64,000 bases of DNA from Bin80 sp965208025. Its GTDB lineage: Bacteria > Bacteroidota > Rhodothermia > Rhodothermales > Bin80. The stretch lies in contig OZ242302.1 in the NCBI GenBank assembly GCA_965208025.1, positions 2,604,001 through 2,668,000 of the forward strand, given 5' to 3'. Under the pieces are notes generated by a model. That model was not told the DNA's origin. It searched no databases and saw only the letters and a program-made list of their open reading frames with translations. A program made the position numbers and the translations under genes. This document shows, one piece after another, positions 1-7,662 of this stretch (positions are counted from its first letter, which is position 1; every line of letters begins with the position of its first letter).

Positions 1-2446
1 CGTCACCGCCGGTGCCGTTTCGTCATCCGTAATCGTAAGGGGCACCGCGTTCGGCTGCGTGATCCCCACCGTGTTCGCCGCCATGCCTTCCACTTGCACC
101 GTCCTGTCGGGTGCATCCACCAAGTTGTTCACCGCCGTGATCGTCACGGTGCCTGTACTGGCGGTCTCCCCCGCCGCAATCGTCAGCAGATTGCCATTCA
201 ATGTGTAATCCGACGCCGTTGCAGGCGAATCAGGACGGACTGAGACCGTGATCGTGGTCTCCTCGCTGGACGGATGGCTGAGCATGGCCGTCACCGTTGT
301 ACGCTCGCCGTCTTCGCTGATGGAGTTGGAGCCAAGATGGAGGGTTACGGTCGGCGCCGCTTCGTCATCCGTGATCGTGAGTTCAACCGCACTTGGGCCC
401 GTCACCCCTTGAGAGTTTTCTGTGGTACCCTGCACCTGGATCGTTTTATCGGATGCATCCACCCGATTGTCCACCGAAGTGATGGTCACCGTACCCGTAC
501 TGGCGGTCTCCCCTGCCGCAATGGTGAGCGTCGTGCCACTGAGCGTCACATCGGACTCCGTCGCAGGTTCATCAGGAAGGAGCGTCACCGTGATCGTGGT
601 CACCTCAGTGGAGGCACGATTGAGCGTTGCCGTCACGGTGGTGGACGCATCGTTTTCGCTGATGGAGGAACTCGAGAGATTCAGCGTCACCGTGCGCTCC
701 AAATCGTCATCGGTGATGGTCAACTCCACATCCGTTGGATTGATGATCCCTTGAGGATTGGAGGCCGCGCCTTGCACGGTCACAACCTTGTCGGGGGCAA
801 TCACCGTATTATCTGTTGCCGTGATCGTCACCGTTCCGGTGCTGGCGGTCTCCCCTGCTGCAATCGTGAGCGTGCTACCACTCAACGTGTAATCAGCATC
901 TGAGGCTGGCGAGATTGGCTCCACAGAGATCGTGATCGTGGTTGCCTCACTGGACGGGTGGTTCAGGGTTGCCGTCACGGTGGAACTCCCTGCGTTTTCG
1001 CCGATGGAGATGGACGATAGATTGAGGGTTACCGTCGGCGCAGCATCATCATCGGTGATGGTAAGACGGGTTTCGGTGACCGTCACATCCTCCACCGTGC
1101 TGGTTCCCGTGATCAACACGGTCTCATCCGGCTCGTCTACAGTATCTGAAGTAGGCGTCAGCGTAAACGTCCCAGTGGCAGACAGGGTGTTCGCCGGAAT
1201 GCTGATTGTAAAATCGGAGACTGCGGCAAAGTCGGTCCCTGAGGTCGCGGTGCCCGATCCCACAGAGACCGTCACCGGTGTGGTAGTCGTTTGGGTGACC
1301 ACCCGAGTAGCGGTCACGGTGATTTCGGTGGCATCATCTTCTTCATCAATGGTACTAGGATTTAAGCTTAACGTAACTGAGAGGTCAGGGCAGGCAACAA
1401 AACCTGAGGGGGTAAGACGGATATTCTCCCGATTAAGTATTTTGGCAGGAACACAGGTCAAGGCATTATCATTACCCAAGGCAACATTAAATGGACTTGT
1501 CTCAATATCATCAAACAGATCTGGATGTAGATCCGTGAGAGGGTTCTGACTCAAATCAAGAACCATTAAGCTGGTGAGTCCATCAAACAGGTCTTGATGT
1601 AGATCCGTGAGAGAGTTGTTAAAAATTTGAAGAGTCACTAAGCTGGTGAGTCCATCAAACAGGTCTTGATGTAGATCCGTGAGAGAGTTGTTAAAAATTT
1701 GAAGAGTCACTAAGCTGGTGAGTCCATCAAACAGGTCTTGATGTAGATCCGTGAGAGAGTTGTTAGAAAGTTCAAGGCGATTTAAGCTGGTGAGTCTATC
1801 AAACAGATCTTGAGGTAGACCCGTGAGAGAGTTGGAACCAAAGTAGAGCTCCTGCAAGCCGGTGAGTCCATTGAAATCACCAGACTTCAGTTCAGTAATA
1901 CTCATCTGCCTAAAATTCAACCAAGCAAGAGTGCTTAAATCGTTACTCGTGACCTCATCACAAAACTCAGCCCCAGTTGTCCGATCCAAAATCACATCCA
2001 TCACGACCTTAGTCCGGGAACAGATTCCGCCCCTCAAATTGAGCACTTTTAGATCCATAAAATCCAACACATTATTCCCCGCTGCATCCCGAAGCTTGGC
2101 ACCCGACTCAGTTGGAGCCGTGTAGCTTATCTTTACAGTTCCCATATCGGATGCGATCACAGGACTGCTTAATGTGAGTGTCACCGTTTCCCCACTGACG
2201 GTCGGAGTGCCGCTCAGTTCTTGGTCTTCTTCGGATCCTCCGCTGGGGGTTTTCTTGACCGTGAAGGCAGAATTGGTCAGACCGCTGACAGAAGCGAGTT
2301 CCTCATTAAAGTTCACCACCAAGGTGGTCTCATCCACCGTTGCAGAGGAAACAGTAGGAGGTGTGGTGTCTTGTGCCCACAGCGAACTTGGAAATGCCAA
2401 GACCAGAAACAGGGGGAGAGCAATACGACAAAATGCCCCCCCCCAC
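1..2446 (-). CDS. Giant secreted SwmB / leucine-rich-repeat / Calx-beta-like protein, 3' part outside window
   Basis: Reading leftward, a hydrophobic segment ending FPSSLWAQ (about 2370-2434) is a good signal peptide. It is followed by a region like the SwmB domain (PTVSSATVDETTLVVNFNEE onward), then leucine-rich repeats of 24 residues (about 1500-1900, motif LTDLHQDLFDGLTSL), then Calx-beta-like domains with the SPATxxDYTL...TITDDD pattern running off the window. The product is probably exported to the cell surface and has the same architecture as the three complete giant genes at 40463-61958, except that it adds SwmB and its first domains run B, A, A, A instead of alternating. The coding frame has no usable start: an in-frame TGA lies just upstream of the signal peptide, and the only nearby GTG (2446) is one base out of frame across nine G. 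Eight G would restore GTG or the ATG at 2524. The gene is therefore either phase-off or carries a sequencing indel. Confidence 0.8.
1571..1786 (-). repeat. Tandem 72-bp leucine-rich-repeat units
   Basis: Copies start at 1571, 1643 and 1715. The first two are identical over 72 bp and the third differs only in its last third or so. More diverged copies lie on both sides (from about 1499 and 1787). Each copy encodes one 24-residue leucine-rich repeat, so gain or loss of a copy keeps the reading frame. Identity at the DNA level points to recent duplication. Confidence 0.9.
2436..2444 (-). repeat. Homopolymer tract of nine G (minus strand) at the start of a surface-protein gene
   Basis: The plus strand reads nine consecutive C. 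On the coding strand GTG plus this run immediately precedes the signal-peptide codons. With nine G the GTG and the upstream ATG (2524) read out of frame and end at a stop near 2330; with eight G they read through into the signal peptide. The position and length fit a slipped-strand contingency tract, but an assembly error in the homopolymer gives the same picture. Confidence 0.75.
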
Positions 2447-2856
2447 TTTTTTCAAATAATTAGGGCTTACCAGAAAAATCCCTGTTTTTGACTTGGAATG
2501 CTCTGGATATCTTCCTATGCACATTTTGCCTCTATTCTCAGATAAAATTCCCAGCCGATTTAGATTGGGGTTGCCAGTGTGTATGGAGATGAATTTACCC
2601 AACGAGTCAGACTTAATTTGGTGGGTAACTCAACCTGACTAAGTGAGCAATATACGTCCCAATATACAAAAATATGCTGGAAGCATTTATTTTAGGACGT
2701 TTTTGATCTCAATATCAAATTATGTGTTTCGTTCTTGTTTCAAAGCAGGGCTGTTCCGTGTTTGTGAGTTTTATCTCATGGACTGTCTGAGAGTTCAATG
2801 CGGAACGAGACACCCAAATAATCACCATGAATAATATGGGTTCACTTTGAGAGATC
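2447..2856. other. Intergenic, no supported gene
   Basis: About 410 bases without a convincing reading frame. On the minus strand a frame from an ATG at 2524 leads into the G tract and could form an N-terminal extension of the signal peptide of the giant gene if the tract had eight G. No promoter or hairpin stands out. Confidence 0.5.
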
Positions 2857-3204
2857 TTATCGACTTCTTTCGTTCGGTATAATTGTGAGTTTGGGTCCCA
2901 TAGCTTGGTATACTATTCGTGGGAACGGTGTAGACTCCCGTCTTTCTTGAACAGGATAAGTGCGTAGCATTTTGTGAAAGTACCGTCGTGCCCTGCTCCT
3001 CTGGTTGAGTATGACCTTCAACGTTCCCCAGCTACTGTGAATGCCCTCCTTACAAATTTTTGCGAATGAGACGTACGACTTGAAATCACCGAATCGCAAG
3101 GAATAAATATGCTTCAATTCGCTCAACCAGAATCTTTTAGCCCCCTTCATTCTGGTCGGCAGTTCACTATAAGGAACATAAAAATCAGAATTCGTGTATG
3201 CCAT
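2857..3204 (-). pseudogene. Remnant of an IS1634-type (IS4-superfamily) transposase, C-terminal end
   Basis: The open stretch of 115 codons contains ICKEGIHSSWGTLKVILNQ followed by a short basic tail and a PFPRIVYQAMG segment. The intact-looking transposase at the right edge of the window has CKAEGLHSSWVTMRTELNQ at the same distance from its C-terminus, so this is the tail of a related transposase. The first 45 or so residues do not match, the catalytic core is absent and no end repeats were found. It is a dead fragment beside the first giant gene. The family assignment rests on this short similarity only. Confidence 0.45.
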
Positions 3205-3245
3205 CTAAAGATTAGAATTTGATTTAGCCTAAATTGCAAGATAAA

Positions 3246-4415
3246 ATGATCAAGCGAGATCTTGAAGAGCAGTTGAATCAGGCAGCGAAGAGATTTCCCG
3301 TGGTTACCGTAACGGGTCCACGGCAGAGCGGAAAGACGACGCTGTGCAGAGCCGTGTTTGGGGAGCATCCGTATGTGTCCTTAGAGGCACCAGACATCCG
3401 AGCATTTGCTATAGAAGATCCGCGGGGATTTCTATCCCAATATCCTGATGGAGCGATTATAGATGAAGTTCAACGTGTTCCAGACTTGTTATCCTATTTG
3501 CAAGGAATCGTGGATGACAGTCCGCATGGCGAGGCGAAGTGGATTTTAACAGGCTCACAAAACCTCTCCTTGCTCAGTTCAATAAGCCAATCTCTTGCGG
3601 GGCGAACAGCAATATTTAATCTACTTCCTCTAACTTGGCCTGAAGTCACCAGATTCTCTCAGTACCCTCAAACTTTGGATGGAGCAATGTTTTCGGGGTC
3701 TTATCCTCGGATCTTTGATTTAGGTCTCAATCCATCGGATTGGCTCGGTGCCTATGTGAGTACCTATGTTGAGCGTGATGTACGGATGATAAGTAATGTG
3801 GGAGATCTCTCGCGATTTCAGCGTTTCGTTGAGCTGTGTGCGGGAAGAACTGCTCAGCTACTGAACCTTTCGTCTCTATCCTCAGATTGTGGAATTTCTC
3901 AGCCTACTGCAAAGAAATGGATGAGCATTCTCGAGGCTGGCTTTATAGCTTTTCGTCTCCCAAGCTTTAGTGGCAATTTGCGAAAACGGCTTGTACGAAT
4001 GCCCAAAATACATTTCTATGATACTGGACTTGTTTGCTGGCTGCTGGGGATCAGATCTCCAGAACAACTACGCTCGCACCCGCTTCGTGGACAAATATTT
4101 GAGACATGGGTCGTCTCGGAGTTGGTTAAGAAGCAGATGAATCTTGGAGAAACAACCGGATGGTTAAGCTTTTATCGGGATCGCAATGGCGTAGAGGTAG
4201 ATCTGCTGATGGAGACTCCACCTCAACTGAAATTGATTGAGGCTAAAACCACATCTACGCTTTTCACCAATTCATTCTCAGGCATGAGAAGGGTTCTTGG
4301 ACATTTTCAGCAATCCTCTTATCAATGCTCTCCTATCGTAATCTACGGGGGTGACCAAACACAAAACAGAAAGGATGCTGTCCTAATTCCTTGGAGGGAG
4401 ACGCATAAAATATGA
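3246..4415 (+). CDS. AAA-type ATPase with DUF4143 domain
   Basis: The 389-residue protein has an N-terminal P-loop, TGPRQSGKTTL (about residues 20-30), and a Walker B strand IIDEVQRVPDLL. A sensor-like segment WILTGSQNLSLLSSISQSLAGR precedes a C-terminal DUF4143 region with a PD-(D/E)XK-like end (FYRDRNGVEVDLLMETP...LIEAKTT). The family is widespread and poorly understood: ATP binding is expected, DNA-related or toxin-like roles have been suggested, and no partner is known. I chose ATG 3246; a TTG four codons upstream is in frame but less likely. The gene stands alone, with a transposase remnant just upstream in the opposite direction, which suggests an accessory, mobile context. It is full length for the family and shows no damage. 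Confidence 0.88.
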   Translation: MIKRDLEEQLNQAAKRFPVVTVTGPRQSGKTTLCRAVFGEHPYVSLEAPDIRAFAIEDPRGFLSQYPDGAIIDEVQRVPDLLSYLQGIVDDSPHGEAKWILTGSQNLSLLSSISQSLAGRTAIFNLLPLTWPEVTRFSQYPQTLDGAMFSGSYPRIFDLGLNPSDWLGAYVSTYVERDVRMISNVGDLSRFQRFVELCAGRTAQLLNLSSLSSDCGISQPTAKKWMSILEAGFIAFRLPSFSGNLRKRLVRMPKIHFYDTGLVCWLLGIRSPEQLRSHPLRGQIFETWVVSELVKKQMNLGETTGWLSFYRDRNGVEVDLLMETPPQLKLIEAKTTSTLFTNSFSGMRRVLGHFQQSSYQCSPIVIYGGDQTQNRKDAVLIPWRETHKI

Positions 4416-4941
4416 CCGAAGACAGATCTGTAAACTGTTACGGGAATAAGTAATGCTTCACGGGTTGGCTTGAATGGTCAAAAAACAGACGTTTGTTTAG
4501 TGAGACTAATTTTCGCACCAAATGAGTGGACGGGCAAAAGTGAGCAGATTAAATTTCATTTGGTGGGTACAAACAGCTATGAATTTAGAGATGTTCTCTG
4601 ATGGTCTTTTCGTATTGAGCTTGATCCATGGAACACGAAATTAGTTCTATAAAATCCACTCTGGAAAGCTTGACCTGTTTTGCCATTTTTCCGATCAAAA
4701 AATTATCTAAGTCCTTAGGTCTATGGCCGTGACTCACACATGTAACTATTCTAGACAAATTGCCATCAAATTTTTGATAAACCAAAACAGTGTGATCCCT
4801 CTTTTTTTCTCAATGAATCCCTTTTTCAGCAGGGCAGACACTACCAAAGATTTTGGCAAAACCATATCAGACTATGCAGTGGATACTAAACGATAGGTAG
4901 CAAGAAGATGATCTCTGTGCTTCAATGCTCCCTGAGTCATT
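4416..4941. other. Intergenic with an inverted repeat, no supported gene
   Basis: About 525 bases. A perfect 10-bp inverted repeat, CACCAAATGA (4516-4525) and TCATTTGGTG (4556-4565), encloses 30 bases; a related TTTGGTGGGTA string also occurs near 2619, so it could be an IS-end relic. A minus-strand frame of 66 codons (4585-4785) begins with TTG and matches nothing I recognise; I do not support it as a gene. Confidence 0.4.
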
Positions 4942-5361
4942 TTAGTTGGATCTCCCATTACCGTACGTCTCCCATATCAACGCTAACACAGCTTCAAATG
5001 CATCTTTGAGATCTTCAATTGACTCCTCTGAAAGACACAAATTCAAGTCTTCAAATTCAATAGTTTGATAGTCTCCACATTCGGATTTGATCACATTCAA
5101 CTCAATAGGTTCATTTCGAATAAGTGTCCGCCCCTCACCAAAAGGAATCTCATGAACCTGGATTGTTGGTAAACCTGTGGACAGACAATAACCAGATGAC
5201 CTATTGGGATACATCCACATCTCACAGGTCCCATGGTGCAAGGAGTACGGTCTAGTTTGAGTTATATTATCCCGTTGATAATTAGGCATAGAAAGGTAAT
5301 TAATGAAGGGGGAATGGCTCGGAAGAGTTCTTGATGTCATTACGTAATTATTCTCACTCAT
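4942..5361 (-). CDS. Hypothetical protein, second gene of a coupled pair
   Basis: Encodes 139 residues, start ATG at 5361 (MSENNYVMTSRT). I do not recognise the family. The N-terminal half is rich in Ser, Asn, Tyr and Pro. The C-terminal half looks folded and acidic (IELNVIKSECGDYQTIEF, then an amphipathic stretch EESIEDLKDAFEAVLALIW). There is no signal peptide or membrane segment. The start lies inside the last codons of the upstream gene (8-bp overlap), so the two are likely translationally coupled and may form a complex. No toxin or antitoxin motif is visible. Composition and coupling make it more credible as a gene than the other small frames nearby. Confidence 0.5.
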   Translation of the reverse strand: MSENNYVMTSRTLPSHSPFINYLSMPNYQRDNITQTRPYSLHHGTCEMWMYPNRSSGYCLSTGLPTIQVHEIPFGEGRTLIRNEPIELNVIKSECGDYQTIEFEDLNLCLSEESIEDLKDAFEAVLALIWETYGNGRSN

Positions 5362-5587
5362 ATTCTAATTCAAGGTCAGTTGGAAGGTCTAGAAGTGAGA
5401 ATGAATTGTTACTTTGTATGTGGTAGATCGGCTCACCACCTGAATGTGTTGGATTGGGAAAACGGACAACCTGAGCAATATTTACCTTGAGTCGCAACAC
5501 CGCTCCATCCTCCATTTTGAGAATAATTGCACTGTTGTTCTCTTCAATAATATTTAAGACCTGCCCCTTGATGAGTTCACCAGTCAA
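5354..5587 (-). CDS. Small hypothetical protein, first gene of a coupled pair
   Basis: Encodes about 77 residues of a beta-rich, probably cytosolic protein (GELIKGQVLNIIEENNSAII, then MEDGAVLRLKV). No family is recognised. No ATG is available: the frame is open from a stop near 5665, the best start is TTG at 5587, and the frame upstream of it (about 25 codons) also looks codable. The true N-terminus may therefore be longer, or the gene may be 5'-truncated. It overlaps the next gene by 8 bases. Confidence 0.45.
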   Translation of the reverse strand: MTGELIKGQVLNIIEENNSAIILKMEDGAVLRLKVNIAQVVRFPNPTHSGGEPIYHIQSNNSFSLLDLPTDLELEYE

Positions 5588-6294
5588 AGGGTTCTTTATT
5601 CGTCTGGTAGTCTTAAATTGCGAGAATAGTGATTGCTCAACCAGTCTGTCGTGTGAAAATTAGATAATTCTTGAAGCCCAGATTGAATGCCAAGTTCAGA
5701 CCCTAATGACGGTGCACATTACCTTGAAACGATCCCCAATTTTCGGAAAGCCCAGTTAATACATTCCGAGATACAGTGAATAATACGAGCGTGAACTTAA
5801 ATGTAACACGCGACATTCAGAAAAAATGATATCCGATAAATATCAAGTTTAATCGACAGAATATATATTTTAAATATACCTAAAATATACCAAGTTATGC
5901 TACGATCTATACAGAGCGTTTCGCCGCTCTATCTGTTGTTTCCAAAATAATTTTGTCGTCAACCCTAATTTGAATTGTCGTCGACCAATAGGGTCGCAAC
6001 CTTTAATTTGATCAAGTAATACCTTTAATATTGAATTGCTCGGCATGGCCATGGCAATATCCACTATCTTTCCACCAACCTATCTTCTCTTAAATATTGT
6101 TCAAATAAGAATAGGATGTGAATCAGACTACGAAGGACATGGCGAAAAACATGGACATCATCCCCAGTTTAGGGTTGTATCCCGACTGGAATCCACCTGA
6201 AGCAATCTCGTCCTTCTTATGAGGGCCCCTGCCATATTCATGGTATGGATAGTCTCTCCTGCCCCTCCCATGCTGTCCAGAATTGAAATAATCG
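5588..6294. other. AT-rich intergenic region
   Basis: About 700 bases between the small-gene pair and the end of creD. It contains AT-rich stretches (about 5840-5890), a small hairpin AGAGCG-TTTCGC-CGCTCT at 5913-5930, and a GTCGTC motif repeated near 5955-5980. A 50-codon minus-strand frame from ATG 6052 to a stop at 5900 exists but has no support beyond being open. A longer minus-strand frame at 6123-6374 starts inside creD and looks like a chance frame. Confidence 0.4.
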
Positions 6295-7659
6295 CTATGT
6301 GTCGACTTCCTCATCGTTGATGAGGGTGTCAAAGGGTTTCCTTGGTAGGGAGGAGGCTTTTGAGAGGTCTGCAAAATTTCGGGTTAGGTACATGGTCAGT
6401 GCCAAGAGCAAGAACAAGCCAATACTTCCAGCTAAAAGAGTGTAGTCTTGTAGCTGGAGAAGCACGAATATGAATGCATACAGGAGTACGAGAATCCCCG
6501 CCGTCAAGAAACCAATGTTGCGGGAGCCGTAGATTGCGCGGGCATACAAAGCAGCCAATCCAATTGTCGCAATGCCAGAGAGGACATAAGCTGCGTTGAA
6601 TGATGTGTACTCGCCCAATGAGAGAAGCATCAGGAAGAATAAGCAAAGGTCAAGTCCCACCAGCACATACTGGAATGGGTGTGCTCGTAGTCCAATTCGT
6701 AACTCAATCAGGAAGAATGCGAGCAGGGTGAGTCCAATGAGTAAGAACCCGTAACGGGTTGATCGTTGAGTCTTCCGATAGTGGTCCACTGGAGGATACA
6801 GGGAAAGACCAAAAGCCGAGTCCAACCATTGGCTATCATTTTGATCACGCCAAGATTGCCCGAACGCTCGATTTAAGTCCAGAACTTGCCAACTGGCCGA
6901 GAATCCATCATCCGTAATGGATCGGTAATCGGGGAGAAAAGCACCCTGAAAACTTGGGGAAGGCCATGTGGAAGTCAGTTCGACTTCGGTTATTTTTCCC
7001 ACAGGGATGAACAGTAGTTCATCATTCCCATCAAGTTTCAGGTCAAAGCTGAATTCATGGATCCCCTCTACTCCAATATTGGCACTGATCCCGGCAGGAG
7101 TCAGTCCAGTTGCCTCTCGCATTCCCGATCCAAACGTAACGGTCGTATCCGACCAATTAAGCAAGATCTCTTCTTTGATTCCCCGCATATCCGTGATGCC
7201 AAATGCAATATAGGCTTCCTGCCAGCGGATATTATCGTCGGGAATGGACCACCTACCGAGGTCAATCTCTGGGAATGTGCCTTGGATACTCAGATCTGCT
7301 GTGTAAAGAATTGTCTGGTAGATGCCCCGATAGCGGATTTCGGGGTCAATGGCTCCGTGGATACTCAGAGTGTCGGGCAAGAAAAATGCGTACCTTACCG
7401 ACGGAAGAGTCTCACCACTCGTAGCACTCACATATTCAAGAGTTGAGAAAGGAACGACGACCACAGGGCCTACAAGCGTCTGGGACCCACTCCACTCTTC
7501 TCCGATGCCGGCAAGGGTTTCATCACGGGTCTCGCTGCGAGTATCTATCAGATCGGCAATAATTGCAAGAGGGATCATCAGGATCAATGTGATGGTCCCG
7601 ATGACGGCAAGCCTCAATCCAACAGACTTTCCCAGTTGTTCAAGGAAGTCATTTGGCAT
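6295..7659 (-). CDS. creD: CreD family inner-membrane protein
   Basis: The 454-residue protein is the usual length for CreD (about 450). An N-terminal membrane helix (LRLAVIGTITLILMIPLAII) is followed by the family hallmark of a short loop ending in VGPVVVVPF, a large periplasmic beta-rich domain (about residues 60-300), and a C-terminal cluster of five or six hydrophobic helices from about residue 310. CreD proteins are linked to envelope integrity; the exact activity is unknown. In enterobacteria creD is controlled by CreBC, but no such regulators are near. Here it begins 3 bases after the gcvP stop, so it is probably co-transcribed with rnc and gcvP, an arrangement with no evident functional logic. 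Confidence 0.9.
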   Translation of the reverse strand: MPNDFLEQLGKSVGLRLAVIGTITLILMIPLAIIADLIDTRSETRDETLAGIGEEWSGSQTLVGPVVVVPFSTLEYVSATSGETLPSVRYAFFLPDTLSIHGAIDPEIRYRGIYQTILYTADLSIQGTFPEIDLGRWSIPDDNIRWQEAYIAFGITDMRGIKEEILLNWSDTTVTFGSGMREATGLTPAGISANIGVEGIHEFSFDLKLDGNDELLFIPVGKITEVELTSTWPSPSFQGAFLPDYRSITDDGFSASWQVLDLNRAFGQSWRDQNDSQWLDSAFGLSLYPPVDHYRKTQRSTRYGFLLIGLTLLAFFLIELRIGLRAHPFQYVLVGLDLCLFFLMLLSLGEYTSFNAAYVLSGIATIGLAALYARAIYGSRNIGFLTAGILVLLYAFIFVLLQLQDYTLLAGSIGLFLLLALTMYLTRNFADLSKASSLPRKPFDTLINDEEVDT

Positions 7660-7662
7660 GGG

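Noticed and set aside
274..1549. Long plus-strand open frames over the left-edge giant gene (for example 274-903 and 932-1549)
   Set aside because: They are antisense shadows of the Calx-beta-like repeats; the minus strand shows a signal peptide, LRR and repeat domains in one continuous frame.
4585..4785. 66-codon minus-strand frame as a gene
   Set aside because: TTG start only, no ribosome-binding site, no recognisable family.
6123..6374. 83-codon minus-strand frame beyond the end of creD
   Set aside because: It starts inside creD in another frame, and its Pro/Tyr/Gly-rich sequence has no family or ribosome-binding site.
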